Source: CAMDMI01 sp036759185 (GTDB taxonomy: Bacteria > Bacteroidota > Bacteroidia > Cytophagales > Flexibacteraceae). Taken from it: a stretch of DNA of 64,000 nt. The notes under the pieces were generated by a model. The model saw only the letters and a program-made list of their open reading frames with translations. It made no database searches and was not told the DNA's origin. Position 1 is the first letter of the stretch; the number at the start of each line of letters is the position of its first letter. A program made the translations under genes and the position numbers. The stretch is taken from contig DAIOVD010000001.1 in assembly GCA_036759185.1 (NCBI GenBank), positions 17,127 to 81,126 on the forward strand, written 5' to 3'. Positions 1 through 9,409 of the stretch are shown here, piece by piece.

Positions 1-1
1 C

Positions 2-82
2 GATGGACGTGAATCGGTAGGTTTCCTTGTGAAAGTGAAACAGCTATTGGAAGAACCTATGAGATTATTGTTGGATATTTAG
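2..82 (+). CDS. C-terminal tail of an unidentified protein, cut by the window start
   Basis: The reading frame beginning at base 2 is open for 26 codons and ends at a TAG at 80-82. The residues end in a hydrophobic, leucine-rich stretch (LLEEPMRLLLDI). No domain can be named from this. The C-terminal helices of glycosyltransferases often look like this, and a glycosyltransferase would fit beside a sugar-type methyltransferase, but that is only a guess. The stop overlaps the last codon of the convergent methyltransferase gene by two bases. Confidence 0.35.
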   Translation, partial: DGRESVGFLVKVKQLLEEPMRLLLDI

Positions 83-864
83 TCTGATATCAAGAATTCT
101 GAATCAGATTGAGTTTTAGACTTAAAGAACTTTCCCAGAAAACTTAACATTCCTGATGTTGAAAGAACAATTATAAACTTATATAAAAAATAGTTGATTT
201 TTTTGTCGGTAAGGAGATGAAAACCATTTTTTGTATAAAAATTTAAACCAAATTTCTTTGCAAGAACTTCAAGGCTTTTTCTAGAATAAAATGCAACATG
301 CTGACCATGATCAAAACCATAATACCACCATTCACTTGGGCGTGGGGCTGGAATATTTACAACATTTGTAGTGAATAATATTGATGAAGTACACTTTAGA
401 ATTGCCTCAATCTCTTCAACTGGATTAGCCCAATGTTCAAAGCATTCAAAAATCGTGACTAATTCAAACTTGGAGTTTTCTAGATTACCTTCAAAACCAA
501 ATGCAAGTAAGTTCTCCGTGTATTTATCTGACCAATAATAGTCTAAACCAACATCTCTCATTATTCTCACAAAAAACCCATAACCAGAAGCAAAATCTAG
601 AAACTTAGCAAATTTATCAAACCATAAGAAAACTAGTGAGACTATTACATTCTTTGCTCTCAAACTCCTGACAACTTGACCAGTATCTCCCAAATTCATA
701 CTTTGAGAATATGCCTCATCTAACCAAAACGGCTCGTCCGGCTGCACAAACCCACATTGAGAACATTGGTAAAAATTAACCGAATACTTTTTCCTAATTA
801 AGTTTCCAAATATGAAATTTGATTTTGCTTGGCAAATTTTACAGGCAGATACTTGACTTGACAT
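79..864 (-). CDS. Class I SAM-dependent methyltransferase with N-terminal zinc ribbon
   Basis: This 261-residue protein begins with two CxxC pairs (CKIC near residue 8 and CSQC near residue 34) that form a zinc ribbon. A Rossmann-type methyltransferase domain follows. The SAM-binding glycine motif reads FLDFASGYGFF (about residues 88-98), and the acidic strand and post-I region (TIFECFEHWANP) are of the Methyltransf_23 type. Proteins of this layout often methylate nucleotide sugars or surface polysaccharide precursors, but the substrate cannot be read here. The start is the ATG at 862-864, just before the first cysteine pair. The gene is AT-rich compared with most of the window, as is the sensor gene next to it, which suggests this end of the window is an acquired or variable region. 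Confidence 0.8.
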   Translation of the reverse strand: MSSQVSACKICQAKSNFIFGNLIRKKYSVNFYQCSQCGFVQPDEPFWLDEAYSQSMNLGDTGQVVRSLRAKNVIVSLVFLWFDKFAKFLDFASGYGFFVRIMRDVGLDYYWSDKYTENLLAFGFEGNLENSKFELVTIFECFEHWANPVEEIEAILKCTSSILFTTNVVNIPAPRPSEWWYYGFDHGQHVAFYSRKSLEVLAKKFGLNFYTKNGFHLLTDKKINYFLYKFIIVLSTSGMLSFLGKFFKSKTQSDSEFLISD

Positions 865-1210
865 TTCCTTTCCTACTCTTTTTCTTTATCGCTCAAAGTA
901 ACGAAATAATGGAGACATCTTGCTACAACTTCACCGCAATTTCCCAAGAAGCTCATCTTCAAGCGCTGAAACATAGGAAAAAAATTATTTTTCAAATAAA
1001 ATAAAAATCAAGCCAAACAATCACATTTAGTCATAATCCAAACATAATATAATATATCACCAATAATTTTTAAATACATGCCGCAACCATAATTCAAACA
1101 TGAATGAACTCGAAAATAAAAAACGTAAAAAAAATACCAAACAAATATTAATTCATGATATTATCCAACTACATTTACTTTAGTTCATCAATAAGACAGT
1201 AAATATAATA
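865..1210. other. AT-rich intergenic region between divergent genes
   Basis: This 346-base stretch separates the divergent methyltransferase and sensor kinase genes. It is strongly AT-rich and has no convincing open frame. On the plus strand a TACATTTA string near 1170-1180 resembles the TAnnTTTG promoter core with its last base changed. A CAAACATA string at 1039-1046 is a minus-strand match to the core but lies about 175 bases from the methyltransferase start. No RNA gene or terminator was recognised. Confidence 0.5.
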
Positions 1211-4200
1211 ATGAATACATTTTATCGCAATTTAAATATACAAATCTTATTTATTACATTGATAATTAATACATCACTATCATTACTATCTCATTCAAAC
1301 AATTTAGAAAAATCATATAAAATAATAAACAAGCAAAGTGGATTAATTTCAAATTGTATATATGATATAACACAGGACTCAAAAGGATATATTTGGTTCG
1401 CAAGCAACAAAGGAGTATCAATTTTTGACGGAAAACACTATAAAAACATAACCTCTTCAGAGGGACTTCCATCTAACGATATATTCTCAATTTTCGAAGA
1501 TTCTCAAAAAAGAATGTGGATAGTGGCAGGGAATGGTAAAATCTCATACTATCATAACGGAAAACTATATAGTGAAAAAAATACACCATACCTACAATCA
1601 ATAGTAACAAATAGTTGGATAAAATCAATACACGAAGATAAGGCTGGAAATATCTGGTTTGGAACTTTTATTAAAGAGATAATAAAAATAGATAAAAAAA
1701 ATAACATAAAATATTTTTTCTACCCATACCAAAAAAGCGATTTGATAGAATCTCCAAATGGAAGATTTATTTCAAATTTTTTCTCACCAAATATAAATGA
1801 AATTGAATTTATACTATCAGGACACGGACTTGTTAAGATTATAAATGACAAAGTTATTACAAATAAAAAATATTTTGGAAAACTAGAAGACGTAACATGC
1901 AGTTATATAGATAAAAATAATATTTACTACTGCACAGGTAAATATATAAAAATATTAGACAAAAATCTCAATTATATATCTAATATAGAACTTCCAAAAA
2001 TATTCAAAGACATCTCGATAATTAAAAATATTAACAAAAATGAACTCTGCATAAGTGATGGAAGGGCAGTAGCAACATTAAACAAATCAACAAATCAAAT
2101 AAAACTAATTATGAACAATTTTGGTTGCGACAAAATTTTTCAAGACAGGGATTCTGTTTTCTGGATAAATTCTATTAATCAAGGTATATATATATTAAGC
2201 GGAAAATACACGTACTTCACAAAAGACAATTCAAAAAACAGTTGCTTCTCAATTGGAGTTGGAAATAATAGTAATATTTTAATTGGTCAAGACGACAGTA
2301 AGCTAATAATACACAATAACAATACCGACTCGCTACTCAATTTTTCAAACTATATGAATCCTATCGGAAGAGGGAGAATTAACCAAATTGATAAAATAGA
2401 GAATGATGTAACTGTAATATCATGTGAGAGAAGAATTATAATTCATAAAAACAATAAATATATTCTAGTACCAATTGGATCAAAGTGCTTTAAATATATT
2501 GACAAGAAAATATACATTGGACACTCAGGAAATCTATACTATCTACCAATAACCTTCATTGATAGCATTGTAAAAAAATGCAAAAACAAATTTAAAATTT
2601 TAGATTTTAATCTATCAAAATTTGAAATTTTACCAGGCAAAAGAGTTACAAATATAGATAGTGATAGTAAATATATATATCTAAATACAGACAAAGGAAT
2701 ATACTATGCAAAAAGAAATTTAAACGAAAGGAATATTTATTTTGAAAAATTAAACTCAATATATTCAAACTACACATACTGCGTATCTGATTCAGTACTT
2801 ATCTCGGATGACATATCTAGTGGTCTTTTACTTTTAAGCATAAATACAAAAAGAAATCTATTTTCATCATATAAACTTCAAACCAATTCAACGAATCGAA
2901 TAAAAAAATCATTCAATAATAACATTTGGATATGCTCAAATAATGGATTATTCCTAATCAACTCACCATTAGTTTCGCAAGCAAAAAATGAACTAGTAAT
3001 AGATTCATTCACCATCAACGATGGTCTTCTATCCAATGAAGTCAATGACATCACTTACAGCCAAGGGAAATGGTGGGTGGCAACGTCAGGTGGGGTCACT
3101 GTTTTTGATGAAGCATATTTCAAAACCAAAAACGAAACTCCTCCTAAAGTAGTTTTCAGAGAACTTTTGCTGAATGGAGCCTCGACCATTTCTGATGAAC
3201 GACCTTTAGTCGAAGGCAATACCCGAGTGAAATTCTCTGTCGGGTGCCTCTCTTTTAAGCATTTTCGCAACATTCGATTCCGCTATAAACTTCACTCCCG
3301 AGACTACTGGCGGTATTCTATGGATTTTGACCAGGAGTTTACCGACTTAAGCCGTGGAAATTACCAGATACAGATTCAGGCCCGCAGTCCTTTCAGCCCC
3401 TGGAGCCGGTCTATTGTTCTTCCCGCATTCACTATTCTGCCGCCATTCTGGGAGAGATGGTGGGTTCAGTATCCGTTGTTCGCTGGCGGTGCGATCCTCT
3501 TCGGACTGCTCGTATTCACAGGATACAAAGTACGTGTGACCCGAATACGCATGCGGAACCAGCTTATTGATGCGAATCTCACAGCATTAAGAGCTCAAAT
3601 CCGACCGCACTTTATTGCCAACATCATCAACTCAGTCCAGATCTATTTCCTCAACAACAAAAAAGAGGATGCCATCGTTTTCCTTGGGACCTTCGGGAAA
3701 ATGGTCCGCCGGATTCTGGATACATCAGAAGAAGAATTTATTACCGTTAGTGAGGAACTGAAGCAAATCAGGGAATATCTTGATTTTGAATGCCGCAGAA
3801 CCAGTCGCAAAATTGATTACGATATCCGCTTCCCGGATGACATGAATATGAATTACATTTTTCTCCCCACCATGCTTCTTCAGCCCATTCTGGAAAACGC
3901 TATGATCCATGGTTTGCAGGTAGGTGAAATCACAGAAGGCAGCGTTGAGATTCAATTTCTTTTCATTCAGGAAAAGGAACAAAAGCTCAAAAAAAATGAG
4001 TTCAATATTACCCGGGAAGGTAGAATGATGGTGTCTATTTCAGATACCGGCATTGGAAGGGCAGCCAGTGCCGTCAAAAAGCATTCCAGCTCAAAATCTT
4101 TTGGGGTTAAAAGTATTCAGAATCGTCTCAAATGGATCAGTGAAAAATTTGATTGCGAGGCATTTGCCATAATTGAGGATCTGAAAGATAAAAACGAAGA

Positions 4201-4282
4201 ACCCGGCGGAACGATGGTCACCCTCAACTTACCATTGTTCATCAAAGATCCAATTTCCGAGATCGATCAATCGGTTTCCTGA
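1211..4282 (+). CDS. Two-component sensor histidine kinase: Reg_prop propeller, Y_Y_Y, TM, LytS-type kinase
   Basis: A 1023-residue membrane sensor. A hydrophobic N-terminal export segment (about residues 8-28) is followed by beta-propeller repeats of the two-component-regulator type (DSKGYIWFASNKGVSIFDG near 57-75; GLPSNDIF near 85). A Y_Y_Y-like domain (about 690-745), one membrane span (about 751-773) and a His_kinase/HATPase pair follow. The phospho-acceptor box reads RPHFIANIINS with His about 800, where the family usually has NPHFLFN. The ATPase N box (LLQPILENAM) and G box (SDTGIGRA) are intact. No response regulator is adjacent. Composition changes sharply inside the gene: bases 1681-1740 have 11 G/C of 60, while 3361-3420 have 32 of 60. 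The change falls near 3010-3060, in the last propeller repeat. The ligand is unknown. Confidence 0.85.
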   Translation: MNTFYRNLNIQILFITLIINTSLSLLSHSNNLEKSYKIINKQSGLISNCIYDITQDSKGYIWFASNKGVSIFDGKHYKNITSSEGLPSNDIFSIFEDSQKRMWIVAGNGKISYYHNGKLYSEKNTPYLQSIVTNSWIKSIHEDKAGNIWFGTFIKEIIKIDKKNNIKYFFYPYQKSDLIESPNGRFISNFFSPNINEIEFILSGHGLVKIINDKVITNKKYFGKLEDVTCSYIDKNNIYYCTGKYIKILDKNLNYISNIELPKIFKDISIIKNINKNELCISDGRAVATLNKSTNQIKLIMNNFGCDKIFQDRDSVFWINSINQGIYILSGKYTYFTKDNSKNSCFSIGVGNNSNILIGQDDSKLIIHNNNTDSLLNFSNYMNPIGRGRINQIDKIENDVTVISCERRIIIHKNNKYILVPIGSKCFKYIDKKIYIGHSGNLYYLPITFIDSIVKKCKNKFKILDFNLSKFEILPGKRVTNIDSDSKYIYLNTDKGIYYAKRNLNERNIYFEKLNSIYSNYTYCVSDSVLISDDISSGLLLLSINTKRNLFSSYKLQTNSTNRIKKSFNNNIWICSNNGLFLINSPLVSQAKNELVIDSFTINDGLLSNEVNDITYSQGKWWVATSGGVTVFDEAYFKTKNETPPKVVFRELLLNGASTISDERPLVEGNTRVKFSVGCLSFKHFRNIRFRYKLHSRDYWRYSMDFDQEFTDLSRGNYQIQIQARSPFSPWSRSIVLPAFTILPPFWERWWVQYPLFAGGAILFGLLVFTGYKVRVTRIRMRNQLIDANLTALRAQIRPHFIANIINSVQIYFLNNKKEDAIVFLGTFGKMVRRILDTSEEEFITVSEELKQIREYLDFECRRTSRKIDYDIRFPDDMNMNYIFLPTMLLQPILENAMIHGLQVGEITEGSVEIQFLFIQEKEQKLKKNEFNITREGRMMVSISDTGIGRAASAVKKHSSSKSFGVKSIQNRLKWISEKFDCEAFAIIEDLKDKNEEPGGTMVTLNLPLFIKDPISEIDQSVS

Positions 4283-5766
4283 ACAGGTTCTTCCAACAGC
4301 CGTTTATCCGGATTGATGATAAATACTTCTTTCCTCGCCCTTGTCACCGCGGTATAAAACCACCTATAAAATTCGGTATCCAAAGGGCCCTCCTTCAAAA
4401 ACCCGTGATCCACAAAAACCGCATCCCATTGCCCACCCTGGGATTTGTGGCAGGTAAGTGCATATCCAAATTTTATCTGCAATGCATTGGCAATCGGGTC
4501 TGATTTCATTTTTGCCCACCTTTTCCGGATACTTTTTTCTTCAAGCTCCCATTCTGCCATTAAAACCTGCTGGAATGTCCGGACCTGCTCCTCGCTTAAC
4601 TGAGGAAGATCCGAATACAATAGTTCAGTAAAGGCATACCCATCCAGACGTTCTTCATCCTCATTTGCATCAGATAGTGTCATCTCCAGGGCAGTTAGCC
4701 TCAACGGATAGTCATCCAAAGATCGCCCTACCCTCCTGACAGTACACAGATCACCATTGGCGACAAAGCCTGTCTTTGACTCATTGTCCAGAATTGAATA
4801 GTTGTTTTTCACCACAATTACCCAGTCGCCCGACTCAAGCTCTTCTTCACGGTACAGAATATGCCCCCTGATTCCCCGATTATACTGCATGGCCTGTTTG
4901 TTTGTACGGGTCAGAACCAACGTTTTCTCCATCCCATACTTGGCATATGCATATTCGATTCCCTCAAACACACGGTTGGCAGGCATTTTAAAAATATCCG
5001 GATAGCCGGCAGTTTTCAGAATAAATCCAGGCTTTACTCCACGGATTACTTCTCTCAGTGCTGTCGCATTCTCCAGAATTCCGGAATCCAGCTCTTGCCT
5101 CACGACATCAGATAACTCATGTTCAACAACATCCAAACCGTATCGCATTCTCATCTCCTCTGCTTTTAAGGCGAGACTCAGGTCGGTTCCGACAGGTGGT
5201 AACTGGGCAGTATCACCAATAATCAACAATCGATTCCCTTTATTCTCAAATACATAGCGAACCAATTCTTCCAGAATTCCCTTGCTTCCATATTCCTGCT
5301 GGTTGCCAACCATGGAAGCCTCATCCACCACAAACAGAGTCTTATGAAACGAATTTTTTTGCCTTTTCAATGTCGGATAACCAGTATCATCCAGCTCAAA
5401 CCGGAAAATCCGTTTGTGAATGGTGAGAGAAATCCGTTTTGTAAATCCAGACATCACTTTGGATGCTCGTCCTGTTGGAGCCATCATCTGCAATTGTAGC
5501 TGGAGCTGGGGAAGAACTTTGATTAGTGTACTCAGAAACGATGTCTTCCCGGTTCCGGCATAGCCTTTCAGGATAAAGGTGGGTTTGGATGATGTAGTAT
5601 CAGCAAACCAGGCCTCCATCTTTCTGAAAAGCAACAATTGACCTGGAGTTGGCTCGAAAGCAAATTTTTTGGCGAGACTCTGAGCAATTCCCGCAAGTGG
5701 CTTTAGTGTAGCTCCTTCTTTTTTGGCAAGTTTACCACCTGATAATCCACTCGCGTTTTCTTCCAT
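4267..5766 (-). CDS. RecD-like superfamily 1 DNA helicase (AAA_30 / UvrD_C_2)
   Basis: A 499-residue ATP-dependent helicase of the RecD/Pif1-like SF1B group. The Walker A motif is GYAGTGKTS, the Walker B region is FVVDEASMVGNQ, motif III is IIGDTAQLPP, and the C-terminal UvrD_C_2 motif is YALTCHKSQGGQWD. The expected length and all core motifs are present. The ATG at 5764-5766 is taken as the start; a TTG three codons upstream is also open. Its start codon overlaps that of the divergent nuclease gene by two bases within a CATG. The two products may act together in DNA end processing or recombination, but RecD-like helicases also act alone. The last 16 bases overlap the convergent sensor kinase gene. 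Confidence 0.85.
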   Translation of the reverse strand: MEENASGLSGGKLAKKEGATLKPLAGIAQSLAKKFAFEPTPGQLLLFRKMEAWFADTTSSKPTFILKGYAGTGKTSFLSTLIKVLPQLQLQLQMMAPTGRASKVMSGFTKRISLTIHKRIFRFELDDTGYPTLKRQKNSFHKTLFVVDEASMVGNQQEYGSKGILEELVRYVFENKGNRLLIIGDTAQLPPVGTDLSLALKAEEMRMRYGLDVVEHELSDVVRQELDSGILENATALREVIRGVKPGFILKTAGYPDIFKMPANRVFEGIEYAYAKYGMEKTLVLTRTNKQAMQYNRGIRGHILYREEELESGDWVIVVKNNYSILDNESKTGFVANGDLCTVRRVGRSLDDYPLRLTALEMTLSDANEDEERLDGYAFTELLYSDLPQLSEEQVRTFQQVLMAEWELEEKSIRKRWAKMKSDPIANALQIKFGYALTCHKSQGGQWDAVFVDHGFLKEGPLDTEFYRWFYTAVTRARKEVFIINPDKRLLEEPVQETD

Positions 5767-8605
5767 GATTTCCAATCAACAAATAAACGACCCGTTCGTT
5801 TCAAAGCAAAGTTCATTTCTGGAAGAAGTAGCCGCACATCTACTCTTGCAACACGGGCAGAATATGCTGAACGTGTTGGTTGTGCTTCCCAATTCCCGAG
5901 GCAGTGGATATTTGAGGAAGGCCCTTCAGGCACAGACAAAAGGGAAGGCCTTGATTTTACCAGGAATGATGGGAATGGACTCGTTCATAAGTGCTCTGAG
6001 TGAAGAACGGATCATCAACCCTCAGGAAGCAGTGCTGGAATTATTCAAAAGCTTCCGGAAATTAAAAAATCCCAATGAGCAACTATCAGATTTTATTCCA
6101 TTGGGACAGGCATTGCTTTCTGACTTTGAAGACATTATCCGAAATGGCCGCAAGCCAGAAGAAGTCTTTGGTGAATTGAAACGATGGGCTGCCACAGGTG
6201 CTTCCTTTTCAGACTTCCTGGATGAAGAGCAGCTTGAGGCACTAAAACGATTTTCGGATCACTTCCAAGGACTGCTTTCCAGCGGTACCCAACGATTTGT
6301 CGATTTGTGGCACCGTCTGCCAGCCTTATTTTCTGATTTCCAGACAAGACTTTCTGAAAGTGGAAAAACCACATCCGCTTTGGCGTACTCAAATGCGGGC
6401 AAACAACTGGTTTCCAGCCCAATGCTTCGCCGTTATCAGCATTTCTATTTCGCAGGTTTCGGGAATCTGACTCGTTCAGAAATAGAATTAATGAATACCC
6501 TATCCGAAATAAGTCATACAGAATTTTGCTGGGACATCCAACCCTGGTACAGCGACAATCCATCCCATGAGGTGAACCGACTATTTTCAAGGCTTCGTCG
6601 TTTTCAGCTGTTTCAAAAGTCTATAGCTTACTGGGAAAAAAGAGGCTCACAAACAAAAAAGCCCACAATCACACAAGTCATTTGCAAAGGGGTTTCGGGG
6701 ATGGCTCAATGGGTTCATCATTCAGGAACATTTCATCCGGATAAAACAGCCATGATCGCAACGGATCCAGGGTTGGTTCATGCCGTGATTATGGGAAATT
6801 CGGGTGAGGATTTCCAGTTTAACATCACCATGGGTTACCCTCTGGCATATTCGCCACAGGCACACTGGATTTTGCGAATTTTTCAATGGGTATCACGACC
6901 AGTTAGTCGAATCACATCGGACATCCAATGGGTCCTGACTGATCCTCATTTTTTTCAATTTTTCCCTAAATGTTTTGAAAAATGGAACATGATCCGAACC
7001 GAAAAATCTTATTTTACAGAAGATGAATTAAGGCTAATTCTGAAAGATGGTCCGGTATGGTTGTGGCCACTCAACGCGTTTGAATGGGTGGAGCAAATGC
7101 TGACCTGGCTCATGAAAATTCCTGCAGACCAATGGCAGCCTGGACAGGAATGGTCAGCCTGGAAAAACATTCAACTTTGTTTTGACGACTTAAAAACGCT
7201 TTCTGAATTACCGGAACGCCCGGATTTCAGCTTTTCCGCTCTATCACAGTTGTTGCCATCCGTTCTCTACCGGTATCCGATCGACATAACGGGATCAATT
7301 GAGAAAGGGATTCAGGTGATGGGTTTATATGAAAGTAGATTACTCGATTTTGAACATGTGATTATTGCTCCGGGTGAAGATGGAAGCATTCCAACCTCCA
7401 ATTCAGGACAGACATTTCTTCCTGATAACATCCGAAAAGTATTTGGGCTACCTACCCGGATTGAAAAAACAGAAGATGAGATCTACCAGTTTTACCGGCT
7501 CACGCATAGATCCAAAGAGATAACCATCCTTACAGGAAATGATTCAGGCAAAAAAAGAAGCCGGATACTGGACCAGATTGAGTTCAGTGAATATTTTCCT
7601 TTTGAGAAAAAAATCCAGGAATTCGGAAGCGGAATTCTGCTTCCCTCCCCTATCCAAATCGAAAAGACGGATTCTCTACTGGAAGAGATCAGCTCATTTT
7701 TCTCCGGAAATCCTGATGAAAAGTCAAAATCGTCTTTGAGTCCAAGTTCAATACACAGTTTATTGGTGTGTCCCCTTCGGTTTTACTACCAGAAAATCTG
7801 CCGGATCAACAAGCCGGATACTTTTTCAGACCTTGAAATGAATCCAATGGATTATGGCAACTGGCTGCATACCAGCATCCAGAAACTTTTGGAGACATTT
7901 GGTTCAGGACGGAACTTTATACAACCCGGGCAGTACGATGATATGAAAAATCACTGGGACACCGTCTGTGCAAAAGTTTGGATGGAGCTGAAAGGAAAAA
8001 CTTCAGTTGGGCCACTGGATTCATTTGAAGTGGAAAAGGCGATTGGTCGCATCATGGCCGACCAGTTCTTTGACTTTATGAAATCGTACCGTCCTCATCG
8101 CTGGCTGGTGAACGAATGGTCATTTCCAACGAAAAAACTGGAAGAGTCTGGCCATTATTGGTCTGTTTCTGGAAGAGCAGATATCATTTTTGAGACAGAC
8201 ATAAGCTATCAGATTTTTGATCTGAAAACCGGATCGATAAAAACCCAGGCTGATTATCAGGCCAAATTTAAAAAGGACGGAACCTTCCCGGTTGCCAAAA
8301 TTCTGAATACAAAGGACTTTTTTCAAATGCTCATGTATAACCGGATGGCACTGGATGAACCCTATTTCAAAGGAAAGCCTGTCCGGTCAGTGCTATTTTT
8401 CCTTGGAAACCCTGGCGAAAATAAACTGGTGGATCCCTTTGCACATATCCAAAATCCGGAAGAAGAGCAGAAAGTCTTTGACGCCATAGATGAGATCGTG
8501 ACGAAAAGATTGAAAGAACTGGCAGACCCGACATTGCCGATTATGCAAACTGAGGATGTAAAGAATTGTGAGTACTGCGATTTCTCCGCAATCTGCCAAC
8601 GCTAG
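5765..8605 (+). CDS. AddB-like PD-(D/E)XK nuclease with Fe-S cysteines
   Basis: A 946-residue protein resembling the AddB/RexB side of the AddAB recombination nuclease. The N-terminal two-thirds is a degenerate helicase-like fold, and the C-terminal third is a PD-(D/E)XK nuclease (PDDEXK_1) with the catalytic strand QIFDLKTGS. Four cysteines are placed as in the AddB iron-sulfur staple: Cys669 (LLVCPLRFYYQ) and a C-terminal CxxCx5C at Cys935, Cys938 and Cys944. The start is set at the ATG at 5765; the in-frame ATG at 5723 lies inside the opposite gene and adds residues unlike the family. No AddA-type UvrD helicase is next to it, so the partner, if any, is elsewhere or is the divergent RecD-like helicase. 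Confidence 0.82.
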   Translation: MISNQQINDPFVSKQSSFLEEVAAHLLLQHGQNMLNVLVVLPNSRGSGYLRKALQAQTKGKALILPGMMGMDSFISALSEERIINPQEAVLELFKSFRKLKNPNEQLSDFIPLGQALLSDFEDIIRNGRKPEEVFGELKRWAATGASFSDFLDEEQLEALKRFSDHFQGLLSSGTQRFVDLWHRLPALFSDFQTRLSESGKTTSALAYSNAGKQLVSSPMLRRYQHFYFAGFGNLTRSEIELMNTLSEISHTEFCWDIQPWYSDNPSHEVNRLFSRLRRFQLFQKSIAYWEKRGSQTKKPTITQVICKGVSGMAQWVHHSGTFHPDKTAMIATDPGLVHAVIMGNSGEDFQFNITMGYPLAYSPQAHWILRIFQWVSRPVSRITSDIQWVLTDPHFFQFFPKCFEKWNMIRTEKSYFTEDELRLILKDGPVWLWPLNAFEWVEQMLTWLMKIPADQWQPGQEWSAWKNIQLCFDDLKTLSELPERPDFSFSALSQLLPSVLYRYPIDITGSIEKGIQVMGLYESRLLDFEHVIIAPGEDGSIPTSNSGQTFLPDNIRKVFGLPTRIEKTEDEIYQFYRLTHRSKEITILTGNDSGKKRSRILDQIEFSEYFPFEKKIQEFGSGILLPSPIQIEKTDSLLEEISSFFSGNPDEKSKSSLSPSSIHSLLVCPLRFYYQKICRINKPDTFSDLEMNPMDYGNWLHTSIQKLLETFGSGRNFIQPGQYDDMKNHWDTVCAKVWMELKGKTSVGPLDSFEVEKAIGRIMADQFFDFMKSYRPHRWLVNEWSFPTKKLEESGHYWSVSGRADIIFETDISYQIFDLKTGSIKTQADYQAKFKKDGTFPVAKILNTKDFFQMLMYNRMALDEPYFKGKPVRSVLFFLGNPGENKLVDPFAHIQNPEEEQKVFDAIDEIVTKRLKELADPTLPIMQTEDVKNCEYCDFSAICQR

Positions 8606-8641
8606 ATTACCCCTGATCAAAGAATTTCGAAATGCCCCTGG

Positions 8642-9388
8642 CTACTTTTTCTTTTTCCTTGCTTCTTCAGCTTCCATCTTTTTTTCCTTCGCATCTTCTG
8701 CTTTACGAAGAGCCCGTCTTGCCTTTCTCTTGTAATAACCTCTTAAAAGGAAATTGTCTTTTGCAGCTTCCATGTTTTCATTCAGTCCTTTTGAACTCCG
8801 TTTCAAGTTGGTCATAGTCTGACCGAGATCTTTGGCCAAGGATGGATCACGGATCAACCGTGATAAGGTACCGTTCCCTTTGTTTATGTTATGGGAAATC
8901 TCTGAAAAATCGTTTGTAATCCGGGCGACATTGTCAACAGACAACTGGACGCTGGCCATAATGGCATCGGTCTCTATGGGCTCGACCGATTTCAACTGGT
9001 CATCATCAGCAACCACTTTCGAATTTTTCGATTCGCTTTGAGAAATGCTCAATACCCGATCACCAATGATTCCTTCAGAACCAATCGATGTTTCGCAATC
9101 CTTTTTCAGGAACTTCTGGATTTCCTTCCGGATCAGAAAATCCACCCGAACGGTTGAATCGTTCACTATCGAAATCCGGTCTACAGTTCCTACATTAATT
9201 CCAGAAAACCGAACTTTGTTTCCTACCTGAAGCCCACTGACATTGTAGAACCGGGAGGAAAGATGAAAAACAGGATTGAACATATTTTTCTGCTTGCCGA
9301 TAACAAAAATGCCACCGGCAAAAAGTGCCAGCCCAACCACGATGAAAAGGCCGAGCCAGAATTTAAAATTTGATTTTTGCGCTTCCAT
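8642..9388 (-). CDS. MlaD-family protein (MCE domain)
   Basis: A 248-residue protein with an N-terminal membrane anchor (about residues 10-31) and one MCE domain (about 38-115, with GLQVGNKVRFSGINVGTV), followed by a helical region and a very basic tail ending in KKKK. MCE proteins form rings that move phospholipids between inner and outer membranes. It is the last gene of the MlaE-MlaF-MlaD operon, 21 bases after the ATPase gene. The long lysine- and glutamate-rich tail is common in single-MCE proteins of this phylum and has no assigned role. Confidence 0.88.
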   Translation of the reverse strand: MEAQKSNFKFWLGLFIVVGLALFAGGIFVIGKQKNMFNPVFHLSSRFYNVSGLQVGNKVRFSGINVGTVDRISIVNDSTVRVDFLIRKEIQKFLKKDCETSIGSEGIIGDRVLSISQSESKNSKVVADDDQLKSVEPIETDAIMASVQLSVDNVARITNDFSEISHNINKGNGTLSRLIRDPSLAKDLGQTMTNLKRSSKGLNENMEAAKDNFLLRGYYKRKARRALRKAEDAKEKKMEAEEARKKKK

Positions 9389-9409
9389 AAAAGGATATCG
9401 TTTTGTTGA

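Noticed and set aside
8642..8720. Long plus-strand frames over the MlaD gene
   Set aside because: They are antisense shadows without domains, and the minus-strand MCE domain is clear.
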